A stretch of DNA of 64,000 nucleotides from Crassaminicella profunda (GTDB lineage Bacteria > Bacillota > Clostridia > Peptostreptococcales > Thermotaleaceae): assembly GCF_019884785.1 (NCBI RefSeq), contig NZ_CP082326.1, positions 1,109,355 through 1,173,354 on the forward strand. The letters are read 5' to 3'. This document shows positions 9,321 to 18,200 of this stretch, one piece after another (the first letter of the stretch is position 1; each line of letters begins with the position of its first letter). The notes beneath the pieces are model-generated. The model was not told where the DNA came from and searched no databases. It saw only the letters and a list, made by a program, of their open reading frames with translations. Both the position numbers and the translations under genes were made by a program.

Positions 9321-10475
9321 ATGTTCAAAAAGTTTTCAGCAATTCTTTTGGTTGTACTGATGTTAGTAAGCCTTGCAGCTTGCGGACAACAACCAGCATC
9401 AGAGGAACCAGCAACAGCAGAAAATTCTGAGGGAAATTGGAAAATTGGTATTATGACGGGTACTGTTTCTCAAAATGAGGAAGAGTATAGAGCAGCTCAA
9501 AATGTATTAGAAAAGTATGGAGAAGAACATGTTATTGTAATGACTTATCCTGACAAATTTATGGATGAGCAAGAAACAACAATAGCAAATGTTGTAAGTA
9601 TGGCATCTGATCCTGATGTTAAGGCGATTATTATCGTTCAGTCTGTTCCTGGAACTTCAGCAGCTATTGATAAAGCAAGAGAAATAAGAGATGATCTTTT
9701 ATTCGTATGTGGTGTTCCTGGAGAAGATCCAAAGATGATTGCATCTAAGGCAGATGTTGTATTTGCTATGGATGAGTTATCTATGGGTCATACATTACCA
9801 GAGCAGGCTAAGAAACAAGGGGCAACTAAGTTTGTTCATTATTCATTCCCAAGACATATGTCTTATGCACTTCTTTCTGCAAGACGCGATTTGCTTAAAG
9901 AGCATTGTGAGAAATTAGGACTTGAATTTATTGATGCAACAGCTCCAGATCCAACAGGTGATGCAGGTGTATCAGGGGCACAACAATTTATATTAGAAGA
10001 TGTTCCAAGAAAAGTTGAACAATATGGAAAAGATACAGCATTCTTTAGCACAAACTGCTCTATGCAAGTACCTCTTATTAAAGCTGTATTAGATGCAGGG
10101 GCAATATATCCTCAACCTTGTTGTCCATCTCCATACCATGGGTTCCCTTCAGCATTAGGGATTAAAATTCCTGAGGATAAGAAAGGGGATATTGATTTTG
10201 TAGTAGATCAAATTACAGAAAAAATAGCAGAAAAGGGTGGTACAGGAAGATTTTCTACTTGGCCAAGACCTTGTGCTATGATGTTTGTTGAAGCAGGAGC
10301 TGAATATGCAAAAGCATATATTGATGGAGAAACAAATGGAAAATTAGATATGGAAAAAATAAATGAAAAGTTCAAAGAATATGCTGGAATAGAGGTTACT
10401 TTAACACCATTAGAAGAAGGTGGGAAAAATTATGATAACTATCTAATGGTATTGATGGATTTCTTAAACTTCTAA
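9321..10475 (+). CDS. DUF3798 substrate-binding lipoprotein
   Basis: A 384-residue extracytoplasmic binding lipoprotein. Residues 1-20 form a signal peptide ending in the lipobox LAAC with Cys21 as the lipidation site. The mature part begins with an acidic linker and then a periplasmic-binding-type fold (KIGIMTGTVSQNEEEYRAAQ from about residue 41). It matches the DUF3798 family as recalled, which is typically coded beside ABC permeases of the nucleoside/simple-sugar type, exactly as here. The start has a strong AGGAGG. A hairpin separates it from the ATPase and permease genes, which would give more binding protein than transporter. The ligand is unknown; DUF3798 proteins are poorly characterised, although a BMP-like nucleoside or sugar ligand is plausible from the transporter type. 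Confidence 0.8.
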   Translation: MFKKFSAILLVVLMLVSLAACGQQPASEEPATAENSEGNWKIGIMTGTVSQNEEEYRAAQNVLEKYGEEHVIVMTYPDKFMDEQETTIANVVSMASDPDVKAIIIVQSVPGTSAAIDKAREIRDDLLFVCGVPGEDPKMIASKADVVFAMDELSMGHTLPEQAKKQGATKFVHYSFPRHMSYALLSARRDLLKEHCEKLGLEFIDATAPDPTGDAGVSGAQQFILEDVPRKVEQYGKDTAFFSTNCSMQVPLIKAVLDAGAIYPQPCCPSPYHGFPSALGIKIPEDKKGDIDFVVDQITEKIAEKGGTGRFSTWPRPCAMMFVEAGAEYAKAYIDGETNGKLDMEKINEKFKEYAGIEVTLTPLEEGGKNYDNYLMVLMDFLNF

Positions 10476-10510
10476 TGACTCATTATTTATAGAATACATA
10501 AATATTAAAA

Positions 10511-10540
10511 TAAGGTTGCCGTATAGGCAGCCTTACATTT
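10511..10540 (+). terminator. Weak intra-operon terminator hairpin
   Basis: A 10-base stem (10511-10520 with 10526-10535, one G-U pair) with 5-base loop is followed by CATTTTATA. It probably attenuates transcription between the binding protein gene and the ABC genes. Confidence 0.5.
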
Positions 10541-10671
10541 TATAAGAAGATAGATCAAAGCTTAAGGGAAGAGTCAAATGTGATTGTTTTGTGTTCGTTG
10601 TATACACTATGTGAAAGTTTTTGTTGGGTTTTAAGTTATTAGCATAGTGAAATTCTTAAGGTGGTGGAAAA

Positions 10672-12279
10672 ATGACTTCAGATTATGTGCTTCAGATGAA
10701 AAATATAAAAAAAGAATATTTTGGAAATAAAGTATTAAAAGGTGTTAGTATTTCTGTAAAACCTGGGGAGATTCATGCGTTATTAGGAGAAAATGGTGCA
10801 GGAAAATCTACTCTTATGAATGTATTATTTGGCATGCCTGTTATTCATTCTACAGGGGGGTTTGAGGGAGAGGTTGTTATTAATGGAGAAACAGTAAATG
10901 TAAAATCTCCTAAAGAAGCCATGGGGATAGGGATTGGGATGGTTCACCAAGAATTTATGTTAGTTCCAGGTTTTAGTTTAACAGAGAATATAAAGCTAAA
11001 CAGAGAAATAACAAAGACGAATCCTATTAGTAAATTAGTTGGAGAAAGTTTAAATGTTTTAGATACAAAAAGAATGAAAAAAGATGCAAGAAAAGCATTA
11101 GATACCCTTGGTATGGATATAGAGGAGTGGGTTAAGGTAGCGGGACTACCTGTTGGATATATGCAATTTGTAGAGATTGCAAGAGAAATTGATAAAAGCA
11201 ATGTAAAGCTTTTAGTTTTTGACGAGCCTACTGCCGTTTTAACAGAGAGTGAAGCAGATAATTTAATTGAATCCATGAAGAAAATAGCAGCTTCAGGAAT
11301 TGCTATTTTATTTATCACCCATAGACTAGATGAAGTAATGGAGGCTGCTGATAATGTAACGATTTTAAGAGATGGAGAATTAGCTGCAATACGAAAAAAG
11401 GAAGAAACAAATGTAGGAGAACTTGCTGAACTTATGGTGGGTAGGAAGATTGAAGTTACCAATAAATCTGAAGATACAAACAAAAACTTTGAAAATCTAG
11501 AAACGATCCTTTCTATGAAAAATTTTAAAGTAAACATGCCAGGGGAAGAAGTGAAGGGGATCAATTTAGATATAAAAAAAGGAGAAATATTAGGTATTGG
11601 AGGTTTGGCTGGACAAGGAAAAATAGGCATTGCTAATGGAATTATGGGGCTTTATGAATCAAGTGGAGAAGTATCTTTAAAAGGGAATAAGTTAAAACTT
11701 AATGATACACGTTATGCTCTTAAAAGTGGATTAGCTTTTGTTTCAGAAGATAGAAGAGGAATTGGACTTCTTTTAGATTCTTCTATTGAACATAATATTG
11801 TTGTTACAACGATGCAAGTACAAGAAAAATTTTTAAAGAAAATTGCGTTCTTTGATCAATTAGATCGTAAAAAAATTAGAAAACATGCCTTGAAGATGAT
11901 TGAGGATTTAGATATAAGATGTACAGGATCTATGCAGATTACAAGAAGACTTAGTGGTGGAAATCAGCAGAAGGTTTGCATTGCAAGAGCATTGACATTA
12001 GAACCAGATATTTTATTTGTTTCAGAACCTACTAGAGGAATCGATATTGGAGCTAAAAAGCTAGTATTAGATTTATTAGTAAAACTAAACAAAGAACTTG
12101 GAATGACCATTGTCATGACATCAAGTGAGCTGGCAGAACTTAGGGCTATTTGTGATAGAATCGCTATTATTTCAGAAGGAGAAGTTGAAGGGATTGTCAG
12201 TCCTTTTGCAAGTGATAGAGATTTTGGTTTAATGATGGCTGGGGAATATCGTAAAATGCATAGTAAGGAGGCTTTATAA
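10672..12279 (+). CDS. ABC transporter ATPase, two-domain sugar/nucleoside type
   Basis: A 535-residue protein with two tandem ATP-binding domains, as in RbsA/MglA/NupO-type importers. Domain 1 has Walker A GENGAGKS near residue 40, the Q-loop in MVHQEF, a degenerate signature region before LLVFDEPTAVL, and H in FITHR. Domain 2 begins near 270; its P-loop is degenerate (GLAGQGKIG) while RLSGGNQQK and ILFVSEPTRGID are intact, the usual asymmetric pattern of this class. It energises the two permeases coded directly downstream. The ATG at 10672 follows AAGGTGGTGG, and the next gene starts on the base after its stop, so they are translationally coupled. Substrate is unknown. Confidence 0.9.
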   Translation: MTSDYVLQMKNIKKEYFGNKVLKGVSISVKPGEIHALLGENGAGKSTLMNVLFGMPVIHSTGGFEGEVVINGETVNVKSPKEAMGIGIGMVHQEFMLVPGFSLTENIKLNREITKTNPISKLVGESLNVLDTKRMKKDARKALDTLGMDIEEWVKVAGLPVGYMQFVEIAREIDKSNVKLLVFDEPTAVLTESEADNLIESMKKIAASGIAILFITHRLDEVMEAADNVTILRDGELAAIRKKEETNVGELAELMVGRKIEVTNKSEDTNKNFENLETILSMKNFKVNMPGEEVKGINLDIKKGEILGIGGLAGQGKIGIANGIMGLYESSGEVSLKGNKLKLNDTRYALKSGLAFVSEDRRGIGLLLDSSIEHNIVVTTMQVQEKFLKKIAFFDQLDRKKIRKHALKMIEDLDIRCTGSMQITRRLSGGNQQKVCIARALTLEPDILFVSEPTRGIDIGAKKLVLDLLVKLNKELGMTIVMTSSELAELRAICDRIAIISEGEVEGIVSPFASDRDFGLMMAGEYRKMHSKEAL

Positions 12280-13320
12280 ATGAGTGAAGCTGTTAAGCGA
12301 TTTTCAAACAAAGTAGGTCTTCCAAGAATAATTATTAGTTCCTTTTTTATCTTTCTTTTTATAGTAGCTTTAATATTAAAACTACCAATAGCTAGTTTAA
12401 TATCGGATAGTATTAGAAGATTTGGTATGTATGGCATATTGGTATTAGCTATGGTACCTGCTATACAATCTGGTATTGGTCCAAATTTTGCACTCCCATT
12501 AGGAATTATTTGTGGCCTTTTAGGTGGTCTTATGAGTATTGAATTTGGTCTGAGTGGGTGGGGGAGCTTTTTTGGAGCATTAACTATTTCTCTACCTTTT
12601 GCAATACTTGTAGGATGGATTTATGGTATTCTTCTTAATAAAATTAAGGGATCTGAAATGCTTGTTGCAACTTATACAGGCTTTTCAATTGTTTCTTTTA
12701 TGAGTATTATGTGGATATTACTTCCTTTTAATCATGAAGAGATGGTTTGGCCAATAGGAAACGGCCTTAGGGTAACTATTGCTTTAGACTCAACCTTTGG
12801 ACAAATATTGAATCACTTTTGGGAATTTCCTATTTTTGGAGTGAAAATTCCTACAGGATTATTACTGTTTTTCTTTATTTGTTGTTTTATTGTTTGGTTG
12901 TTCTCGAGAAGTAAGTTAGGTACGGCTATGAAAGCAGCAGGAGATAGCCCTAAATTTGCCACAGCTTCAGGGATTGATGTAGACCAATGCAGAATTGTTG
13001 GAACTGTGCTATCTACTGTACTTGGAGCTGTTGGTATACTTGTCTATGCCCAAAGCTATGGTTTTATTCAATTGTATCAAGCACCTCTTATGATGGCATT
13101 TCCAGCAGTTGCATCCATATTAATTGGTGGTGCTTCAGCTAGTCGTGCAAAAATATCCCATGTTATCCTAGGAGCTTTCTTATTCCAAGGACTTTTAACC
13201 GTTGCTCTCCCTGTTGCAAATGAGATTGTAAGGGAAGGAAATTTATCTGAGGTCCTTAGAATGATCGTACAAAATGGTATTATTCTTTATGCACTAACAA
13301 AAGTTGGGGGGGGAGATTAA
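12280..13320 (+). CDS. ABC transporter permease 1 (RbsC/BMP type)
   Basis: A 346-residue polytopic membrane protein of the branched-chain/ribose/nucleoside permease superfamily, with roughly eight to ten hydrophobic segments. The stretch SKLGTAMKAAGDSPKFATASGIDVDQ near residue 210 is the cytoplasmic coupling loop that docks onto the ATPase, and GAVGILVYAQSYG follows. Start ATG abuts the ATPase stop, with AAGGAGG inside the end of that gene. It should pair with the second permease as a heterodimer for the DUF3798 lipoprotein. Confidence 0.88.
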   Translation: MSEAVKRFSNKVGLPRIIISSFFIFLFIVALILKLPIASLISDSIRRFGMYGILVLAMVPAIQSGIGPNFALPLGIICGLLGGLMSIEFGLSGWGSFFGALTISLPFAILVGWIYGILLNKIKGSEMLVATYTGFSIVSFMSIMWILLPFNHEEMVWPIGNGLRVTIALDSTFGQILNHFWEFPIFGVKIPTGLLLFFFICCFIVWLFSRSKLGTAMKAAGDSPKFATASGIDVDQCRIVGTVLSTVLGAVGILVYAQSYGFIQLYQAPLMMAFPAVASILIGGASASRAKISHVILGAFLFQGLLTVALPVANEIVREGNLSEVLRMIVQNGIILYALTKVGGGD

Positions 13321-13321
13321 T

Positions 13322-14638
13322 ATGGCAGAAATGAGTAATACAAAGTCAGCAAGGGATGCCTTAGAAAATAAAAGGGAAAGATTCAATATAAAAAGTTTTT
13401 TGATCAATAATAGTGTAACCATATTATTTGTGATCATATGTTTGATAGGGATTAAACTTTCAAAGCTTCCATTATTCTTTATAGGAAGCGAACTATTGAC
13501 AAGAATTACAAGAAATTCATTTCTAGTACTGTCATTGATTATTCCTGTATTAGCAGGAATGGGACTAAACTTTGGGATAACTATTGGGGCAATGGCTGGA
13601 CAAATAGCTATTTTCCTAGTAATGCACTGGGGAATTACAGGAATGAAAGGATTTTTGTTGTGTGCTTTGCTAGCAGCGCCTTTAGCTATATTATTTGGTA
13701 ATTTAACAGGAAAATTACTTAATAAAACAAAGGGACAAGAAATGATTGCTAGTATGATAGCAGGTTTCTTTGCAAATGGAATCTACCAATTTATATTTTT
13801 ATTTTCAATTGGTACGATTATTCCTATGAAAGATCCTGTAATGATTTTAAGTAGTGGTGTAGGTGTAAGAAATACTATTGATTTATCAAGAAATGTGGGG
13901 ATTAAATATGCTTTAGACAACCTTGTTAAATTACCTGTATTTCATGTGTTTTTAGTAGGAGCTATTCTTACTATGTTGATTTATACAGTCGTTAGAATAT
14001 ATCATAAAAAAGAATGTTCTTTTACAGGAAGATATTTAATAACGATGATGAGTTGTGTTGTAGTGGTAGCAGTAAGTGGTATATTTATTTTTGGCGGAAG
14101 TTATCTTCCTAATGAATTGAAAATGTTTAAAAATATAAAACTACCTGTGATAACATGTATTGTTGTTGCTCTGTTATGTTTGTTTAATGTATTAATTGTA
14201 AAGACAAAGCTAGGTCAAGATTTTAGAACTGTTGGTCAAGATAAGCATATTGCCAGAATTTCAGGGATTAATGTAGACAAGGTGAGAATTATTGCAATCA
14301 CTCTGTCAACATTATTAGCTGCTTGGGGACAATTGATTTTTCTTCAAAATATGGGAACCCTCAATACCTATGGAAGCCATGTGCAAATAGCTACTTTTTC
14401 AATAGCGGCCCTCCTTATTGGAGGAGCATCTGTATCAAGAGCAACCATTGGTCAAGCGCTCCTTGGTACTATATTATTTCATACCTTGTTTATTGTTTCT
14501 CCAAAGGCTGGGAAAAATTTATTTGGAGATGCTCAAATAGGAGAATTTTTTAGAGCATTTGTTGCCTATGGCGTTATTGGACTGTCTTTAGGACTCCATG
14601 CATGGAAAAAGCGAATACAATTTAAAAAAGTAGGATAA
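13322..14638 (+). CDS. ABC transporter permease 2 (RbsC/BMP type)
   Basis: A 438-residue polytopic membrane protein homologous to permease 1. A long cytoplasmic N-terminus (about residues 1-25, charged) precedes the first helix. The coupling loop TKLGQDFRTVGQDKHIARIS near residue 295 corresponds to that of permease 1. It is about 90 residues longer than permease 1, mainly through an insertion with extra hydrophobic segments near 220-275. A TTG 18 bases upstream would overlap permease 1, but the ATG at 13322 has GGGGGGAG at proper spacing and is preferred. It is the last gene of the transporter operon. Confidence 0.87.
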   Translation: MAEMSNTKSARDALENKRERFNIKSFLINNSVTILFVIICLIGIKLSKLPLFFIGSELLTRITRNSFLVLSLIIPVLAGMGLNFGITIGAMAGQIAIFLVMHWGITGMKGFLLCALLAAPLAILFGNLTGKLLNKTKGQEMIASMIAGFFANGIYQFIFLFSIGTIIPMKDPVMILSSGVGVRNTIDLSRNVGIKYALDNLVKLPVFHVFLVGAILTMLIYTVVRIYHKKECSFTGRYLITMMSCVVVVAVSGIFIFGGSYLPNELKMFKNIKLPVITCIVVALLCLFNVLIVKTKLGQDFRTVGQDKHIARISGINVDKVRIIAITLSTLLAAWGQLIFLQNMGTLNTYGSHVQIATFSIAALLIGGASVSRATIGQALLGTILFHTLFIVSPKAGKNLFGDAQIGEFFRAFVAYGVIGLSLGLHAWKKRIQFKKVG

Positions 14639-14651
14639 AATAAAAAAAGCG

Positions 14652-14680
14652 TTGACAATATAAAGCTTTAATGATAAACT
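14652..14680 (+). promoter_or_regulatory. Sigma-A promoter of infC-rpmI-rplT
   Basis: TTGACA (14652-14657), 17-base spacer, TAAACT (14675-14680). It lies just after the permease gene and before the structured leader. Confidence 0.75.
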
Positions 14681-14689
14681 GTCTAAGTA

Positions 14690-14870
14690 ATATCAAGCAG
14701 AAGATTTCCGCTTCTCACCTTACAACGAGGGTTCGTAAGGTTTATAGCTTAGTACTTGCTACATAGTAGTGCAAGGATTTTATTGGCTTATGAGGCGGAT
14801 GTGTTATGCATCCGCTTTTTATTGTTATATATCTATATCCCATTAGGGATGATAAATTTTAGGAGGTGTC
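14690..14870 (+). promoter_or_regulatory. infC leader (ribosomal protein L20-type autoregulatory leader)
   Basis: About 180 bases of non-coding leader precede infC. It contains paired segments around CACCTTACAACGAGGG and GTAAGG, and an intrinsic terminator (stem 14795-14801 with 14809-14815, then T5). This arrangement matches the Firmicutes infC leader in which L20 binding promotes premature termination. Assignment is by position and the terminator; the L20-binding fold was not modelled. Confidence 0.7.
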
Positions 14871-14875
14871 CAATC

Positions 14876-15385
14876 ATTAAAGAATTAGATATTAATGAAG
14901 CGATTAGGGACCGAGAAGTTAGACTGATTGATACGGATGGTGAACAGTTAGGTGTTGTTGCAGGAAGAAAGGCATTAGAAATGGCCATAGAAAGAAAATT
15001 AGATTTAGTAAAAATTGCACCTCAAGCAAAGCCACCTGTTTGCAAGATCATGGATTATGGAAAGTATAAGTTTGAACAATCCAAAAAAGAAAAAGAAGCA
15101 AAGAAAAAGCAAAAAGTAATTAATGTAAAGGAAGTTCGATTAAGTCTTAATATTGAACAACATGATTTAAATGTAAAAGCAAATAGAGCTATTTCCTTTT
15201 TGTCAAAGGGTGACAAAGTAAAAGTTACTTTGAGATTTAAAGGTAGAGAAATGGGCTATACCAAATTAGGGTATGATGTAATGAATAAATTTAATGAGCT
15301 CATTTCAGAAGTTAGTACTATAGAGAAAAAGCCAAAATTGGAAGGCAGGAGCATGACTATGTTCTTAGCACCAAAGAATGCTTAG
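14876..15385 (+). CDS. infC: Translation initiation factor IF-3
   Basis: A 169-residue IF-3, normal length, that binds the 30S subunit and polices start-codon selection. The N-domain begins [20 protein letters not shown]; the C-domain ends in [12 protein letters not shown]. The start is taken as the non-canonical ATT at 14876, 7 bases after AGGAGGTG. An ATT start is a known feature of infC, where it lets IF-3 repress its own translation. An ATC directly before it is in frame but sits too close to the Shine-Dalgarno. An upstream in-frame ATG at 14756 would read through the leader hairpin and is rejected. First gene of the infC-rpmI-rplT operon. Confidence 0.95.
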   Translation: MKELDINEAIRDREVRLIDTDGEQLGVVAGRKALEMAIERKLDLVKIAPQAKPPVCKIMDYGKYKFEQSKKEKEAKKKQKVINVKEVRLSLNIEQHDLNVKANRAISFLSKGDKVKVTLRFKGREMGYTKLGYDVMNKFNELISEVSTIEKKPKLEGRSMTMFLAPKNA

Positions 15386-15408
15386 ATGATAGAGGGGAGG
15401 AAATAATT

Positions 15409-15606
15409 ATGCCAAAAATGAAAACACATCGTGGAGCAGCAAAAAGATTCAAAATAACAAAGAGTGGTAAAATAAAAAGAGCAAAAGCTTATAAAAGCCA
15501 TATTTTAACTAAAAAGAGCCAAAAAAGAAAAAGAAATTTAAGAAAAGCTGCTATGATGCCAAAGGCTGAAGAGAGAAGAATAAAAAAAGTATTACCATAC
15601 GCATAG
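15409..15606 (+). CDS. rpmI: 50S ribosomal protein L35
   Basis: A 65-residue very basic protein with the standard start [20 protein letters not shown] and [14 protein letters not shown]. It is the normal length. The start ATG follows GAGGGGAGG. It lies between infC and rplT in the conserved order, with short gaps. Confidence 0.98.
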   Translation: MPKMKTHRGAAKRFKITKSGKIKRAKAYKSHILTKKSQKRKRNLRKAAMMPKAEERRIKKVLPYA

Positions 15607-15636
15607 AAAATAGGAAGGTAAAGGAGGTAGAAAAAC

Positions 15637-15996
15637 ATGGCAAGAGTAAAAAAAGCAGTAAATGCAAAAAAGAAGCATAAAAAAATATTAAAACTTGCAA
15701 AAGGATTTTATGGAGCTAAAAGTAAGATTTTCAGAGCTGCAAATCCAGCAGTAATGAGATCTTTAAGATCTGCATATATAGGAAGAAAATTAAAGAAGAG
15801 AGATTTTAGAAAATTATGGATTGCAAGAATTAATGCTGCTGCAAGAATGAATGGTATATCTTATAGTAGATTAATTAATGGATTAAAGCTAGCTGAGGTT
15901 CAAATTAACAGAAAAATGTTAGCTGAAATGGCAATTTATGATGAAAAAGGTTTTGCACAATTAGTAGATGTTGCAAAGCAAAAATTAAATGCATAA
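15637..15996 (+). CDS. rplT: 50S ribosomal protein L20
   Basis: A 119-residue basic protein with [20 protein letters not shown] at the start and the C-terminal domain [21 protein letters not shown]20 is needed for 50S assembly and in Firmicutes also binds the infC leader to repress this operon. Start ATG at 15637 after AAAGGAGG. Ends at a strong terminator. Confidence 0.98.
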   Translation: MARVKKAVNAKKKHKKILKLAKGFYGAKSKIFRAANPAVMRSLRSAYIGRKLKKRDFRKLWIARINAAARMNGISYSRLINGLKLAEVQINRKMLAEMAIYDEKGFAQLVDVAKQKLNA

Positions 15997-16026
15997 AAAT
16001 AGACTCTATTAATGAGTCTATTTTTT
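15994..16026 (+). terminator. Terminator of the infC operon
   Basis: AAAATAGACTC pairs with GAGTCTATTTT around a 7-base loop, followed by a T run. Confidence 0.88.
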
Positions 16027-16114
16027 TCATTGTTTATTCATATACTTGTGATGATTTGTTTAAAATAATATGTAGGGATCGATAACTTTTCTTTAAAAAG
16101 TTATTGGTTAATGC

Positions 16115-16120
16115 TATAAT
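16115..16120 (+). promoter_or_regulatory. Extended -10 element before the potassium transporter genes
   Basis: TATAAT preceded by TGC; the -35 region is poor, so it would act as an extended -10 promoter. A hairpin (GATAACTTTT with AAAAGTTATT) sits across the -35 position and might bind a regulator or be chance. Confidence 0.45.
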
Positions 16121-16156
16121 AAATGCATAACAAAATTAGGAAGAATTTGGACAGGG

Positions 16157-17521
16157 GTGATTAGAATCGATATTAATAAAAGAATTGATAAATATAAACT
16201 GAACCCTGCACAGATACTTGTTTTAGGATTTGCTAGTGTCATTTTAATGGGTGGTATACTTTTAAGTCTTCCTATTGCATCAAAATCTGGACATAGTGTG
16301 GGTTTTATTAATGCAATTTTCACATCTACTTCAGCAGTATGTGTAACGGGACTTGTTGTTGTTGATACGGCTACCCACTGGACTGTTTTTGGGCAGACGG
16401 TTATTATTCTATTAATTCAAATTGGTGGATTAGGATTTATGAGCATGGCTACCTTTTTTGCATTAATTTTTGGAAAAAGGATTACCTTACGTGAACGTCT
16501 AGTCATGCAAGAAGCATTGAATCAATTTAATATATCTGGAATTGTGCGTCTTACAAAATATATTCTTATAACAACTTTTTCCATAGAAGGAATAGGGGCA
16601 ATACTTCTATCCTTTAAATTTATTCCTATATATGGGGTACCAAAGGGAATAGGACTAAGTATATTTCATGCAATTTCTGCTTTTTGTAACGCAGGTTTTG
16701 ATTTAATAGGAAATTTTAGAAGTTTAACGCCTTTTGCTGATGATTTTCTCATTAACATAGTAATCTGTTTTTTAATTATAACAGGTGGTTTAGGATTCAC
16801 GGTAATTGTTGAGGTACTCCAAAAAAGAAAGTTCTCAAAACTTAGTTTACATGCAAAACTAGTACTCTATATTACAGGTGTTTTATTATTAGTAGGTTTT
16901 ATAGCCGTTTTTATATTAGAGTATAGTAATCCTGAAACACTTGGGAAGCTAAGCTTTAAAGGGAAATTATTAGGTGCATTATTTCATTCTGTTACACCTA
17001 GAACGGCAGGGTTTAATACCTTACCAACAGATAAATTAACAACAGCTACCATATTTATGACAATGGTTTTCATGTTCATAGGAGGTTCTTCTGGATCTAC
17101 TGCTGGAGGAGTAAAAACCACAACAGCTGGAGTGATTATCTTTACGGTGATTAATATTATAAAAGGAAAAGAAGATACAGAAGTTTTTAATAGAAGAATA
17201 CCTAGAGACATTATTAATCGATCTTTAGCAGTAATTGGGATTGCCATGACACTGGTTATATTTGTAACTATGATTTTATCCATAACAGAAACAGGACATA
17301 GTTTTATGGAGATTTTCTTTGAAGTTACTTCAGCTTTTGGAACAGTGGGTTTGTCATTAGGAATGACACCTAGTCTTAGTATCATAGGGAAAATTGTTAT
17401 TTCCATTACTATGTTTGCAGGTAGAGTAGGGCCTATGACCATTGCATTAGCTTTAGCAAGACAACAGCAGAAAAATAAGGGATTGATTAAGTATCCTGAA
17501 GAACGAGTAATTGTAGGATAG
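16157..17521 (+). CDS. ktrB: Potassium uptake channel subunit, TrkH/KtrB family
   Basis: A 454-residue membrane protein of the SKT superfamily. The four pore loops are visible: TSTSAVCVTGLVV, FHAISAFCNAGFDL, FHSVTPRTAGFNTL and FEVTSAFGTVGLSLG, each with the selectivity-filter glycine. The length fits KtrB rather than the longer proteobacterial TrkH. It should form the K+ channel with the RCK protein coded 10 bases downstream. The GTG at 16157 is a tentative start: the Shine-Dalgarno-like AGGGGTGA overlaps it, and an ATC or ATT just downstream could serve if non-canonical starts are used. The N-terminus is therefore uncertain by a few residues. Confidence 0.92.
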   Translation: MIRIDINKRIDKYKLNPAQILVLGFASVILMGGILLSLPIASKSGHSVGFINAIFTSTSAVCVTGLVVVDTATHWTVFGQTVIILLIQIGGLGFMSMATFFALIFGKRITLRERLVMQEALNQFNISGIVRLTKYILITTFSIEGIGAILLSFKFIPIYGVPKGIGLSIFHAISAFCNAGFDLIGNFRSLTPFADDFLINIVICFLIITGGLGFTVIVEVLQKRKFSKLSLHAKLVLYITGVLLLVGFIAVFILEYSNPETLGKLSFKGKLLGALFHSVTPRTAGFNTLPTDKLTTATIFMTMVFMFIGGSSGSTAGGVKTTTAGVIIFTVINIIKGKEDTEVFNRRIPRDIINRSLAVIGIAMTLVIFVTMILSITETGHSFMEIFFEVTSAFGTVGLSLGMTPSLSIIGKIVISITMFAGRVGPMTIALALARQQQKNKGLIKYPEERVIVG

Positions 17522-17531
17522 GGGTGTTACG

Positions 17532-18182
17532 ATGAAACAATTTGTAGTAATAGGTTGTGGAAGGTTTGGTTCAAGTGTGGCAAGAACCCTTTATGGATTA
17601 GGTTTTGATGTATTAGCAATTGATGGTAATGAAGATGTGATACAAGGAATAGCTGATTCTGTTACCCATGCAGTACAAGCAGATGCAACAGAAGAGGCAT
17701 CCATTAAATCACTTGGAATGAGTAATTTTGATGTTGCAGTAATTACCATAGGCTCTAATATACAAGCGTCTATTATGGCCACCCTCATTGTAAAGGAACT
17801 AGGGGTGAAGCATGTAGTAGCTAAAGCTCAAAATGAGCAGCATGCAAAGGTTCTTTATAAAATTGGAGCAGATAGAGTGGTATTTCCTGAAAGAGATATG
17901 GGTGTTAGGGTAGCACATAATCTAGTATCATCTAATTTCTTAGACATTATAGAATTGGCTCCTGATTATAGTATTGTAGAGATCTCTGCCCTTGAAGAAT
18001 GGGCAGGACAAAATTTAAAAGATTTAAATATGAGAGCAAATTACGGTATTAACGTAATGGCTATTAAGCATGGGACAGAAATTAATATCTCTCCAAGGGC
18101 AACGGATACGGTAAAAAGTGATGATGTATTAGTGGTGATTGGACATAATGATGATTTACAAAAGATAGAGAAGAAAGCATAA
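17532..18182 (+). CDS. ktrA: Potassium uptake regulatory subunit, TrkA/KtrA (RCK) family
   Basis: A 216-residue cytoplasmic protein with an RCK-N domain (GCGRFGSSVARTL near residue 9 is the nucleotide-binding GxGxxG; acidic D31 ends strand 2) and an RCK-C domain (about 135-216). It gates the adjacent KtrB channel in response to ATP/ADP or cyclic di-AMP, as known for the family. It starts with ATG 11 bases after the channel gene, preceded by GGGGTG, so the two are one operon. Confidence 0.94.
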   Translation: MKQFVVIGCGRFGSSVARTLYGLGFDVLAIDGNEDVIQGIADSVTHAVQADATEEASIKSLGMSNFDVAVITIGSNIQASIMATLIVKELGVKHVVAKAQNEQHAKVLYKIGADRVVFPERDMGVRVAHNLVSSNFLDIIELAPDYSIVEISALEEWAGQNLKDLNMRANYGINVMAIKHGTEINISPRATDTVKSDDVLVVIGHNDDLQKIEKKA

Positions 18183-18200
18183 AATAAGAGGTGGAAATAG

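Noticed and set aside
10944-11630. 228-codon minus-strand ORF inside the ABC ATPase gene
   Set aside because: The plus-strand frame has full ATPase motifs; the antisense frame shows none.
14756-14875. In-frame ATG extension of infC
   Set aside because: It runs through the leader terminator, lacks a ribosome site, and gives a hydrophobic N-terminus foreign to IF-3.
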